A program made the translations under genes and the position numbers. Source: Pararhodobacter sp. CCB-MM2 (GTDB lineage: Bacteria; Pseudomonadota; Alphaproteobacteria; Rhodobacterales; Rhodobacteraceae). Taken from it: a stretch of 64,000 bases of DNA. Where the stretch lies: assembly GCF_001691415.1 (NCBI RefSeq), contig NZ_LRRR01000002.1, positions 310,001-374,000 of the forward strand, in the 5' to 3' direction. The notes beneath the pieces are model-generated. The model was given only the letters and a program-made list of their open reading frames with translations, had not been told where the DNA came from and did not search any database. Shown in pieces: positions 40,880 to 49,254 of this stretch. Position 1 is the stretch's first letter; every line of letters starts with the position of its first letter.

Positions 40880-42490
40880 TCAGGCGGGGCTTGCGAAGCG
40901 CGCTCGGCCGGCCAGCCCCTTGGGCAGCGACTCCAGCAAGGCGCGGGTGTAATCGGTGGCGGGATGGGTCAGGACCTGACGTGCCTCGCCGGTCTCGACG
41001 ATGGCACCGGCGCGCATCACGAGGACGCGGTCGCAGATCGTGCCGATCAGCCCGAGGTCATGGCTGATGACGATCATCGTCATCCCAAGGTCGCGTTGCA
41101 GGGATTGCAGCAACTCGATGATTTCCTTCTGCACCGAGACATCCAGCGCCGACGTCGGCTCGTCGGCGATCAGGATCTCGGGGCTGGTCGCCAGCGCGCG
41201 CGCAATGCCGACACGCTGGCGCTGCCCGCCGGACAGCTGGTGCGGATAGCGGTCGAGCAAACCGGGATCGAGCCGCACGAGTGCCATCAACGCCTCGGGG
41301 CTGCGGCGCTCAGGCCGGGGCAGCGCCTGCATCGCCTCGGAGAGCGCGCGGCGGATCGTCTTGCGCGGGTTGAGCGAGGCCTGACTGCCCTGAAACACCA
41401 GCTGGATACGGCGCGACAGCGCGCGACGCTCGGTGCGGTTGCGGGGCTTCAGGGATGCGCCCTGCAACAGCACGTTGCCGCCGGTCGGCTGGTCCAGCCC
41501 GATCAGCAGCCGCGCCAGCGTCGACTTGCCCGAGCCGCTCTCGCCGACGATGCCCAGCACCTGTCCGGCATGGACCTGCAGATCCGACGGACGAAGCGCC
41601 TGCACCTGCCGCCGGTCCCACAGCCGCGCCACGGCCGAGCGCGCGCGCGGATAGGCGCGGCTGACGGCACGGGTTTCCAAGACGACCGGCGTGTCGGGCA
41701 GACGGCCCTCGCCCGGCAGGCCGATGCGCGGGATCGCCGCCAGCAGCCGGCGCGTGTACTCGGCCTGCGGCGCGCCCATCACCTGCGCGGCCTCGCCGAT
41801 CTCAACGATCCTTCCCTCGTGCATCACGGCGATACGGTCGGCGAATTCGCCCACCAGATCGAGGTTGTGCGAGATGAACAAAAGCCCGATCCCGCGCGCC
41901 CGGCACAGATCGACCAGAAGCCGCGTGATCTGCTCTTGCACCGTCACGTCCAGCGCCGTCGTCGGCTCGTCCGCGATCAGCAGCGCCGGGTCGCAGGCGA
42001 TGGCCAGCGCGATCATCACCCGCTGCCGCATCCCCCCGGACAGCTCATGCGGATGGAGGGTGAGGCACCTCTCGGCCTCGCGAATGCCGACCTGCCTCAG
42101 CAGCTCCACGGCCCGGGCGCGTCGCGCGGCGCGGGGTAGGTCGGTATGCGCGGCCAGCACATCACCGATCTGCCGCCCCACCGGAAACACGGGATTGAGC
42201 GAGGTCATCGGGTCCTGAAACACCATCGCCACCTGCCGCCCGCGCAGCCGCCGCAGCGCCGGGGCCGGCAGGTCCAACACCTCGGCACCCTGCAGCGCGA
42301 TCCGCCCCGAGGTCCGCGCGGCACCGTCCAGCAGCCGCATCACCGACAGGGCCGTCACGCTCTTGCCAGAGCCGCTTTCGCCAATGATCGCCAGTTTCTC
42401 GCCCCGCGCGAGGGTGAGCGAGACGCCGCGCACCGCGTGGAACGTGCCGAAACGGACCTCCAGATCCTCGATCTGCAACAGCGGATCCAT
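40880..42490 (-). CDS. dipeptide-type ABC importer, fused double ATPase (DppD-DppF)
   Basis: A 536-residue protein with two complete ABC ATPase domains. The first has GESGSGKSV, LSGGMRQRVMIALAI and LLIADEPTTALD; the second has GESGSGKST, LSGGQRQRVGIARAL and ILIADEPTSALD. It corresponds to DppD and DppF fused in one chain. The ATG at 42490 overlaps the DppC stop as TGATG; a GTG one codon earlier is possible. With DppB, DppC and the binding protein it makes a complete importer for the hydantoinase pathway. Confidence 0.94.
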   Translation of the reverse strand: MDPLLQIEDLEVRFGTFHAVRGVSLTLARGEKLAIIGESGSGKSVTALSVMRLLDGAARTSGRIALQGAEVLDLPAPALRRLRGRQVAMVFQDPMTSLNPVFPVGRQIGDVLAAHTDLPRAARRARAVELLRQVGIREAERCLTLHPHELSGGMRQRVMIALAIACDPALLIADEPTTALDVTVQEQITRLLVDLCRARGIGLLFISHNLDLVGEFADRIAVMHEGRIVEIGEAAQVMGAPQAEYTRRLLAAIPRIGLPGEGRLPDTPVVLETRAVSRAYPRARSAVARLWDRRQVQALRPSDLQVHAGQVLGIVGESGSGKSTLARLLIGLDQPTGGNVLLQGASLKPRNRTERRALSRRIQLVFQGSQASLNPRKTIRRALSEAMQALPRPERRSPEALMALVRLDPGLLDRYPHQLSGGQRQRVGIARALATSPEILIADEPTSALDVSVQKEIIELLQSLQRDLGMTMIVISHDLGLIGTICDRVLVMRAGAIVETGEARQVLTHPATDYTRALLESLPKGLAGRARFASPA

Positions 42491-43362
42491 CACGCGGCCC
42501 CTTTCGGCAGACGGGTGCGGCGGCGCGGATCGAACAGGTCACGCAGGCCGTCGCCCAGAAGGTTGAAGCCGATCACCGACAGGAAGATCGCCAGCCCCGG
42601 GAACAGCGACAGCCAGTATTCGCCGCTGAACACGGTCTGCTTGCTGTCCGCCAACATCGAACCCCAACTGGGCATCGGCGGCTGCACACCGAGTCCAACG
42701 AAGGACAGCGAGGCCTCGATGATGATGCCGATGCCGACCAGCACGCTGGCCTGCACCAGCAGGGGCGAAAGGATGTTGGGCAAAACGTCCCCGAACAGGA
42801 TCGCCGCGCTGCCGGTGCCCTGCAGGCGGCGTGCGTCGACATATTCCTGCGTCAGCTCTGCCAGCGCGAGGCCGTAGGTGATGCGCGCGATGCCGGGGAA
42901 GAACAGGATACCGACCAGAAGCACCAGCTTCGCCTCGTTCGACAGGCTGACGGGGCCGATCTGCGTGGCCCCCGTGCCGACGATGCCGACCACGGCGATG
43001 GCCCAGATCAGCACCGGGATCGCGGCGAAGATGTCGACGAGGCGCATCGCCAGTTCCTCGAACAGGGTGCCGGCAGCCTCGGCGGCGGCGAGGCCCAGCG
43101 AGACGCCCAGCACCATGCCGATCACCACGATCCCGAGGCCGATCGCCAGCGACGACCGCGCGCCCCAAAGCGTGCGGGACAGCACGTCCCGCCCCAGCGC
43201 ATCGGTGCCGAACCAATGCTCGGCCGAGGGGGGAAGATAGCTGTCGAGGATGCTGGTCGCGCTCGGGGATGGCAACGGAAGCACCGGGGCCAGCACGGCG
43301 ATCACGCCGATGGCGGCGATCAAGGCCAGGCCCAGAAGGGCGACGGGGGAGCGGGCGAGCAT
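42490..43362 (-). CDS. dipeptide-type ABC importer permease (DppC-like, first system)
   Basis: A 290-residue inner-membrane permease with six hydrophobic segments. The N-terminal part has HWFGTDALGRDVLSRTLWGAR, typical of DppC/OppC, and the ATPase-coupling loop is EYVDARRLQGTGSAAILFGDVLP. It follows DppB by 9 bp and overlaps the fused ATPase gene. Confidence 0.93.
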   Translation of the reverse strand: MLARSPVALLGLALIAAIGVIAVLAPVLPLPSPSATSILDSYLPPSAEHWFGTDALGRDVLSRTLWGARSSLAIGLGIVVIGMVLGVSLGLAAAEAAGTLFEELAMRLVDIFAAIPVLIWAIAVVGIVGTGATQIGPVSLSNEAKLVLLVGILFFPGIARITYGLALAELTQEYVDARRLQGTGSAAILFGDVLPNILSPLLVQASVLVGIGIIIEASLSFVGLGVQPPMPSWGSMLADSKQTVFSGEYWLSLFPGLAIFLSVIGFNLLGDGLRDLFDPRRRTRLPKGAA

Positions 43363-43371
43363 GGTCTCTCC

Positions 43372-44304
43372 TCAGGCCGCGAGGCGCGGGTTGAGTGCGC
43401 GTTGGATCAGGTCGGCGGCGGTCGAGGCCAGTACGAAGACCAGCGTGATCAGCAGGACGATGGCCTGGATCATCGGATAGTCGCGCTGGAAGATTGCCGT
43501 CAGCAAGGCATTCGCCACGCCGGGCAGGTTGAACACCATCTCGACGATCACCGCCCAGCCGAACATGTAGCCGTAAGACATCGCGGCCATCGACACGAAG
43601 GGCGGCAGGGCATTGCGCAGGGTATAGGCATAGCGGGTCCGCGCCGGCAGCCCCAGTGCCACGCCGGTGCGGGTGTAATCCTGGCCCAGCACATCGATCA
43701 GGCTGGCCCGCATCAAGCGCGACATCGCGCCGATGTAATAGATCGCGATGGCCAGCGCCGGCAGCAGCAGCGACGACACATGTGGCCAGATCCCGCGCTC
43801 CCACCCGATCACGCCGACGGGCGGCAGCCAGGCGAGTTGCACCCCGACCCAGCGCATCAACAGAAGGCCCAGCCAGAATCCCGGCACCGACAGCGCGGCC
43901 ATGGCAAGGACGCGCACGGTATGGTCCGGCCAGCGGTTCTCCCAATAGGCCGAGGCCGATCCCAGCGCGATGGACCCGATCACCGCCAGAACGAAGGCCA
44001 GCGTCACCAGCTCCAGCGTCAGGGGCAGGGTCTCGGCCAGCCGTTGGTTCACCGATTGCCCGGTGACATAGGAGCGCGCGAAGCCTTCGGACGGCAGGGC
44101 GCGCAGCCAGCTCAGGTATTGCACGACGATAGGCCGGTCGAGCCCGTGCTCGGCCTCGAAGGTGGCGAGGCTCTCGGCCGGGGCATCGGCCCCCAGCACC
44201 AGCCGCGCGGGCGAGACCCCGCCCAGCCGGGTCAGCGCGAAGATCATCGCGCTGACCACAAGGAGCACCATCAGGGCGCTGGCGAGGCGGGTCAGAACCG
44301 GCAT
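43372..44304 (-). CDS. dipeptide-type ABC importer permease (DppB-like, first system)
   Basis: A 310-residue inner-membrane permease of the DppB/OppB family with six hydrophobic segments. Family signatures are GLDRPIVVQYLSWL, MRASLIDVLGQDYTRTGVALGLPA (the ATPase coupling loop) and VEMVFNLPGVANALL. It starts 1 bp after the binding-protein stop. Confidence 0.93.
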   Translation of the reverse strand: MPVLTRLASALMVLLVVSAMIFALTRLGGVSPARLVLGADAPAESLATFEAEHGLDRPIVVQYLSWLRALPSEGFARSYVTGQSVNQRLAETLPLTLELVTLAFVLAVIGSIALGSASAYWENRWPDHTVRVLAMAALSVPGFWLGLLLMRWVGVQLAWLPPVGVIGWERGIWPHVSSLLLPALAIAIYYIGAMSRLMRASLIDVLGQDYTRTGVALGLPARTRYAYTLRNALPPFVSMAAMSYGYMFGWAVIVEMVFNLPGVANALLTAIFQRDYPMIQAIVLLITLVFVLASTAADLIQRALNPRLAA

Positions 44305-44305
44305 C

Positions 44306-45850
44306 TCAGGCCGCGAGCTTCACGTCGCGCAGGCGCAGGGTGATGCCCGTATTCACCGGCATCTCGGTCACATCCGGGCCCCAGAGGTTGAAGGCCTTGG
44401 GCGTGCCGATAAAGGCTGCCGGGGCCTCGTCGGCAAGGATCTCCTGCGCGCGGGCGAGGATCGGGGCCAGCGCGTCGTCCGACGCGCCGAAGCTTTCCTC
44501 GATCGCCGCTGTCAGGGCCTCGGAGCTGAAACCAGTCCCGACATTCAGCGACTGGCCCGGCACGAACAGCGCGTTCATGATGAAGGTCGGATCCGTGGTG
44601 CCGACTACTGCCCAAAGCACGGTCTGGTGGTTGCCACCAAATATGTCCCCGAACATCTGCCCCGTTTCCAGGGGCTTGAGCGTGACAGTGATCCCGACCT
44701 CGGCCATCGCGGCCTGAATGTAGAGGGCCGTGTCGCGCACATCGAGCAGATAGGCGTCGGTTGGATAGGTCAGTTCGAAGGCCGGGGCATCGGCATAGGC
44801 GCTTGCGGCCAGCGCGGCGCGGGCGGCATCCAGATCCATCGACAGCCGGGCCGCGGCCTCGGGGGCATGCAGGGGCGAGGCGGTGGGGACCAGCACCGAC
44901 GTCTCCTCCAGAAGCCCGCCATAGATCCGCTCGGCAATCGCCGCACGGTCGAAGGCGCGGGCCACGGCGAGGCGGAAGTTGCGGTCGTCGAAGGGGGCCT
45001 TGGCGCAATTGTGCATCAGCATCATCGCCGCCCCCAGCGCCGGTTTCGACGCGCCGGCATAGCCGCCGCCCTCGGCCGTCAGGCGCAGGAAATCGCGCGC
45101 GGCCGGTCCGCCAACGACATCCGCCGTGCCGCTCATCAGCGCTGCCAGCCGGGCATTCGCCTCGCCGGCGATTTCGAAGCGGACGACGTCCCAATCGGGC
45201 GCCTCGCCCCAATAGTCGGGGTTGCGCACCAATTCGACATAGGCGCCGGTCTGCGCCTCGGAGAAGATCGCAGGCCCGGTGCCCAGCCCGACCGGCGCGG
45301 TCTGAAACGCCTCGGCCGCCCCCTCGCGTGAGCCCTGCGGGAAGATCCCCATGTATTTCGTCATCGACGACAGTAGCGGACGATAGGGGCGCGACAGGTG
45401 GAAGCGGACTTCGTAGTCCGAGACGATCTCGACGCTGTCGATCGCCGTCCAATACGAGCGGCGCAGCGCCTCGTTGGCCGGATCGAGCATGTAATCATAG
45501 GAGTATTTCACGTCCGCCGCGGTGAAGGGCGCGCCGTTGTGGAAGCGCACGCCCTCACGCAGGCGGAAGGTATAGGTCAGCCGGTCCTCCGAAATCTCGG
45601 GCAGCGCCACAGCCAGTTGCGGCACCAGATTGCCGTCCACATCGACCTCGAGCAGGTTCTGGTAGATCAGCTGGCTCACTGCCATCGCGTCATGGTTGCT
45701 CTGGTTCAGGGGGTCCAGCGTCGAGGGGCTGGACGGGATCGTCGCCACCAGCACTTTGCGCCCCTGCGCGTCGACGCGGGTCGCGAACCCCCCGGCTAGG
45801 CTGGCGGTCAGACTGGCAGCGGTGGCGAGGAAATGACGGCGGGAGAGCAT
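44306..45850 (-). CDS. dipeptide-type ABC importer solute-binding protein
   Basis: A 514-residue periplasmic binding protein of family SBP_bac_5. The N-terminus MLSRRHFLATAASLTASL is a Tat signal with cleavage near VDAQG. The mature part has LTYTFRLREGVRFHNGAPFTAADVKYSYD, the hallmark of this family. The ATG at 45850 follows AAAGGACATCGCC; an upstream start would spoil the signal peptide. Ligand preference (peptide, hydantoin or other amide) cannot be read directly. Confidence 0.92.
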   Translation of the reverse strand: MLSRRHFLATAASLTASLAGGFATRVDAQGRKVLVATIPSSPSTLDPLNQSNHDAMAVSQLIYQNLLEVDVDGNLVPQLAVALPEISEDRLTYTFRLREGVRFHNGAPFTAADVKYSYDYMLDPANEALRRSYWTAIDSVEIVSDYEVRFHLSRPYRPLLSSMTKYMGIFPQGSREGAAEAFQTAPVGLGTGPAIFSEAQTGAYVELVRNPDYWGEAPDWDVVRFEIAGEANARLAALMSGTADVVGGPAARDFLRLTAEGGGYAGASKPALGAAMMLMHNCAKAPFDDRNFRLAVARAFDRAAIAERIYGGLLEETSVLVPTASPLHAPEAAARLSMDLDAARAALAASAYADAPAFELTYPTDAYLLDVRDTALYIQAAMAEVGITVTLKPLETGQMFGDIFGGNHQTVLWAVVGTTDPTFIMNALFVPGQSLNVGTGFSSEALTAAIEESFGASDDALAPILARAQEILADEAPAAFIGTPKAFNLWGPDVTEMPVNTGITLRLRDVKLAA

Positions 45851-45875
45851 GGCGATGTCCTTTCGGGAAACGGGG

Positions 45876-46568
45876 TCAGAGCAGGGCAAGCAGGCTGTCG
45901 GTGTCGGTGATCTCGGCGCGCGTAGCGAAGGGCACGCGCAGCAGCGCCTCGTGGGCGGGGGCGTCGGGCTCGAAGCAGCCGTCGGCGATCAGCAGGATGC
46001 GGTAGTCTAGGTCGCTGGCCTCGGCGAGGGTCGAGAACACGACGCCCGTGGTGGTAATCCCGGCCATCATCAGCGTGTCGACACCCCGCGCCCGCAGCGA
46101 GAGATCCAGATCGGTGCCCTTGAAGGCGCTGACGCGATGGGCGGTGATTTCGGTATCGCCGGGGCCGCGCAGGGCGTCGGGGATCGTGTCGCCGGTGAAC
46201 AGGCCGAAGCTGCGGACCATCTGGCCGTTCTGGTTGTTCGGGCTGATCTCGCGGTAGTCGGGGCTGAAACCGATCCGCACCAGATAGACCGGCACCCCGG
46301 CCGCCCGCGCGGCCTCGGCCAGACGCGCCATGCGCTGGACATAGGCGTCGATCCCGGCGTCAGCGAAAATCGCGAGGATGTCGGTCTGGTAATGCAGGAG
46401 GACAAGCGCACTGCGGCTGGGATCAATCGACATGGGCATCTCCGCTGGGGTCTGGCTGACGGCGATCTGCGGCAGCTGAGACACAAGCCCCGCCAGCAAC
46501 GCCGAGCCGATCATCGCACGCCGCGTCGGACCCGTCGCCTGCCGTGTTCCTTCGTCTTGATCACGCAT
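45876..46568 (-). CDS. exported isochorismatase-fold protein lacking catalytic residues
   Basis: A 230-residue isochorismatase-fold protein with a Tat-like signal (PTRRAMIGSALLAGL). All three family catalytic positions are changed: the Asp of the VVDxQ motif is His59 (LLHYQTD), the Lys before RxSAF is not Lys (ITAHRVSAF), and the Cys of the TxxCVxxT motif is Val (ITTTGVVFST). It is therefore unlikely to act as a cysteine hydrolase. It may be a binding protein, scaffold or a differently catalytic enzyme. It is the first gene of the hyuAB operon and lies 12 bp behind two LacI-type operators. Confidence 0.85.
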   Translation of the reverse strand: MRDQDEGTRQATGPTRRAMIGSALLAGLVSQLPQIAVSQTPAEMPMSIDPSRSALVLLHYQTDILAIFADAGIDAYVQRMARLAEAARAAGVPVYLVRIGFSPDYREISPNNQNGQMVRSFGLFTGDTIPDALRGPGDTEITAHRVSAFKGTDLDLSLRARGVDTLMMAGITTTGVVFSTLAEASDLDYRILLIADGCFEPDAPAHEALLRVPFATRAEITDTDSLLALL

Positions 46569-46580
46569 GCCTGAACCGCC

Positions 46581-46598
46581 TGATGAATCGTTTCATCA
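46581..46598. promoter_or_regulatory. LacI-type operator O1
   Basis: TGATGAATCGTTTCATCA has perfect GATGAA/TTCATC arms around a central CG pair, the layout of LacI/GalR operators. It lies 12 bp upstream of the first gene of the operon. An identical 18-mer occurs inside hyuA. Confidence 0.78.
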
Positions 46599-46602
46599 AC
46601 AC

Positions 46603-46620
46603 TAATGAAACGATTCATCA
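46603..46620. promoter_or_regulatory. LacI-type operator O2
   Basis: TAATGAAACGATTCATCA is the inverted form of O1 with one arm base changed. Its centre is 22 bp from that of O1, about two helical turns, so two repressor dimers could bind the same face. Confidence 0.75.
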
Positions 46621-46636
46621 TCCGTCCAGTGTTTTC

Positions 46637-47632
46637 TTACACAGAGTTGCGATTTGCAAAGCCCGGCATCAGCGGGCGGTCCGAGGCCGCAGCAAATCGC
46701 GCTTTGGGATCAAGGCGTTGCAGCAGCATCCCGGCTGCCTCGGTGGCCACCTGCCGACTGGGCAGAACCACCGCAGACACCGGTGGATGGCAGATCGCGA
46801 GGAAGGGATCGTCCCCGATCGAGATCACCGACAGGTCACGCGGGCACGCAAGACCGGCCTCGGCCACCGCGCCCAGCACGGCGGGGATGTCATGGACATT
46901 GGCCACCACGGCATCGACGGGGTGGCTGTCACGCAATGCGGCCTGCAAGGCGCCCGCATCGAAGCGCCCGGTATGCACCACGTCCAGCGCGATCCCCTCG
47001 CCCAAACCCTCCTGTATCCCGGCCACTTGCTCGCGTCCGGTCCACGTCTGTTCGTGTCCCGCCACAAGCAGCACCTGCCGGCGCCCTCGCTGGCGCAAGG
47101 CCTCGCCCGCCATCCGCGCGCCCGCTCGATGATCGGTGCGGACCGAGGGGAAGCGCCCGGCCGTGTCCCGCTCCCACAGCACGACGGGGATCCCCATCCC
47201 CTCGAGCCTGTCGAGCAGCGTCTTGTCCTCGTCCGAACTGATCGTCAGCACGAGGCCGTCGACGCTGCGCTCGGCCATGAAGCGCAAGAGCCGGTCCTCG
47301 GCCTCGGCGTCGTTCTGGAAATCCCCGACGATCGGCGCAAAGCCGTGCCGCCGCGCGATCTCGGAGGCTTGCGCGACCAGAACCGCAGCCACCGGCTGGC
47401 GCAGATCGGTGACAATGATGCCGATCGCATGGGTGCGCCGCGTCCGCATCGTCCGGGCGGAGACATTGGGGCGATAGCCCAGCTCGCGGATCACGGCCTC
47501 GACATGCTGGCGCAGCTCCGGCGCGACGGTGTCATTGCCGTTGACGATGCGCGAGACGGTCCCCAGCGAGACATTCGCCCGCTGCGCCACGTCCTTCATC
47601 GTCGGGATATGATCGGCCCGTGTCTTGGTCAT
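46637..47632 (-). CDS. LacI-family transcriptional regulator
   Basis: A 331-residue regulator with the LacI headpiece (TMKDVAQRANVSLGTVSRIVNG at about 11-32, then the hinge RPNVSARTMRT) and a periplasmic-binding-protein-like effector domain (IGIIVTDLRQPVAAVL, DLSVISIGDDPFLA). It lies directly upstream of the hyuAB operon on the same strand with the paired operators between, so it is its evident regulator. The effector is probably the hydantoin-like substrate or a product. Confidence 0.94.
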   Translation of the reverse strand: MTKTRADHIPTMKDVAQRANVSLGTVSRIVNGNDTVAPELRQHVEAVIRELGYRPNVSARTMRTRRTHAIGIIVTDLRQPVAAVLVAQASEIARRHGFAPIVGDFQNDAEAEDRLLRFMAERSVDGLVLTISSDEDKTLLDRLEGMGIPVVLWERDTAGRFPSVRTDHRAGARMAGEALRQRGRRQVLLVAGHEQTWTGREQVAGIQEGLGEGIALDVVHTGRFDAGALQAALRDSHPVDAVVANVHDIPAVLGAVAEAGLACPRDLSVISIGDDPFLAICHPPVSAVVLPSRQVATEAAGMLLQRLDPKARFAAASDRPLMPGFANRNSV

Positions 47633-47833
47633 GCGCCAGCCCCCGTCTCACCCTTGGCGGGCGCAGGATCATCGGCGCGGCAGGGACAAAGTTGTCGCGG
47701 GAAGGTCGTGTCTGTAGCGTCCATGATCCACCGTAACCCGTTGGTTGCCCAAGCGCTACGGCGGCCTGTGGGTCAGGGCAAGACCAAGGCGCGCCCCGGC
47801 AGCGATCAGCGCCGCCGGAGCGTCATCGCGGTG

Positions 47834-48439
47834 TCAGTGCGGCACGGTCTGCGCCATCGGCACGGTCTGCGAGAAGGCCGCCCACCATTGCGCCAATTTC
47901 GGCGCATTGCTGCGCCAGTCGTGGTCAGGGAAGCGGAAATCGAGATACCCCAGCGCACAGCCCGCGGTGATCGAGCCGATATCCTCACGCCCTTCCAATT
48001 GATGCACCGAAGCCTCCAGCGCAGCGACGGCGGCGTCGATCTTGCCCATCTGGCCGGTCAGCCAATCGCTCCAGCGCAGCTCTTCCGGGCGCATCGCCAC
48101 CTCGTAGCGGGCCAGCAGCGCGGCATCCAGCAGACCATCGGCGATGGCATGCAGGCGCAGGGCCTCCCAACGGGCAGCGCCAGCGGGGAACAGGTCCTTT
48201 TGCGGCGCCTGCTCGTGCAGGTATTCGCAGATCGTGCGGCTGTCGATCAGCGCGGTGCCATCGTCCAGAAACGCCGTCGGCACCTTGCCCAGCGGATTGG
48301 TGGGCGCGATGGTCATGTCGCGGGCAACCGGGCTGGCGGCCGAGGGCAGCAGCTCGACGGTATCGGCCAGACCCAGCAGATGGGCCGAGGCCAGCACCTT
48401 GCGGACATAGGGCGAGGCGGGCGAGAAATAGAGTTTCAT
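47834..48439 (-). CDS. glutathione S-transferase family protein
   Basis: A 201-residue cytosolic GST. The thioredoxin-like N-domain begins MKLYFSPASPYVRKVLASA and contains NPLGKVPTAFLDDG and DSRTICEYL, the glutathione-binding residues. A helical C-domain follows. The ATG overlaps the GntR stop as ATGA, so both are co-transcribed, away from the SDR/TRAP operon. It may detoxify or isomerise a pathway intermediate. Confidence 0.92.
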   Translation of the reverse strand: MKLYFSPASPYVRKVLASAHLLGLADTVELLPSAASPVARDMTIAPTNPLGKVPTAFLDDGTALIDSRTICEYLHEQAPQKDLFPAGAARWEALRLHAIADGLLDAALLARYEVAMRPEELRWSDWLTGQMGKIDAAVAALEASVHQLEGREDIGSITAGCALGYLDFRFPDHDWRSNAPKLAQWWAAFSQTVPMAQTVPH

Positions 48440-49149
48440 GGGGTTTCCGTGTCCATGGACTGCAGGGTGACCGGCGCCTGCCGGTCGGTGATCTTGGGCG
48501 CGACATGTTCGACCAGCACGTCGCCGGCATAGGTGACATGTTCCCACATCAGCGCCTCGGCCCGCATGGCATCGCCGGTTCGCAACGCCCTCAGGATGCG
48601 GTGATGGTCGTTATGCGAGCGGAAGATGATCGCGTGGTCTTCCCAGTGGAACACCCGGTCCGACGCCAGCGGCACGTTATGCGTCCGGTTGACGAAATCC
48701 GAGATCCAGGGATTGGCGCTGGCTTCGATGATGGTCTCGTGGAATTCGACGTTCAGCCGACGGTAGGGCGCCAGGTCTTCTGGATCCAATATGCCTTTCG
48801 ACAGGATCGCGTCCCCTTCGCTCACGCAGCGCTGCAAACGGTCGAGCTGGGCCTCGGTGATTCTGGGCGCGGCCAGCCGACAGGCCAGCCCTTCAAGGTT
48901 CGCCCGGACCTCGAAGGCCGCACGGATATCGTCGACGTTAAAGCCGCGGACAGTGTAGCCCCGGTTCGCCTCGTAGGTGACAAGGCCGTCGCGGGCCAAT
49001 TCCGCAAGAGCCGTGCGCAGCGGCGTGCGGGACACGCCAAGCCCTTGGGCCAGCGCGTCTTGTCGCAGGATCGTGCCCGGCGGGAAGGCCCCTTCAAGGA
49101 TCTTCTCGCGCAGGATTTCGGCTGTGCTCTGCGTCGATGTGGTGGCCAC
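48436..49149 (-). CDS. GntR-family (FCD) transcriptional regulator
   Basis: A 237-residue regulator with an N-terminal winged helix (REKILEGAFPPGTILRQDALA, LGVSRTPLRTALAELARDGLV) and a C-terminal FCD domain (FHETIIEASANPWI, HHRILRALRTGDAMRAEALM) whose His residues usually bind a metal and a carboxylate effector. The GTG start follows GGAGGCGGCGC; the longer upstream frame shows no similarity. It is divergent from the SDR/TRAP operon and probably controls it. Confidence 0.92.
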   Translation of the reverse strand: MATTSTQSTAEILREKILEGAFPPGTILRQDALAQGLGVSRTPLRTALAELARDGLVTYEANRGYTVRGFNVDDIRAAFEVRANLEGLACRLAAPRITEAQLDRLQRCVSEGDAILSKGILDPEDLAPYRRLNVEFHETIIEASANPWISDFVNRTHNVPLASDRVFHWEDHAIIFRSHNDHHRILRALRTGDAMRAEALMWEHVTYAGDVLVEHVAPKITDRQAPVTLQSMDTETP

Positions 49150-49163
49150 GCGCCGCCTCCGCT

Positions 49164-49236
49164 TTGGATACAATCTTGTTCTAATCGTCAAAACATGAGT
49201 TGACAACACCCCTTTCTTTGCCTGAATTGGATGCAA
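49164..49236. promoter_or_regulatory. candidate GntR operators in divergent gap
   Basis: Two near-identical decamers, TTGGATACAA (49164-49173) and TTGGATGCAA (49227-49236), resemble the TTG(T)AT-CAA sites of FCD-type GntR regulators. They are 63 bp apart, six helical turns, and flank a possible -35 element TTGACA (49200-49205). Confidence 0.5.
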
Positions 49237-49254
49237 ATCGGGAGGGGAGTTCCC

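Noticed and set aside
46544..48532. Plus-strand open frame of 662 codons
   Set aside because: It lies antisense to the lacI and gst genes and crosses the operator region; no domain or ribosome site supports it.
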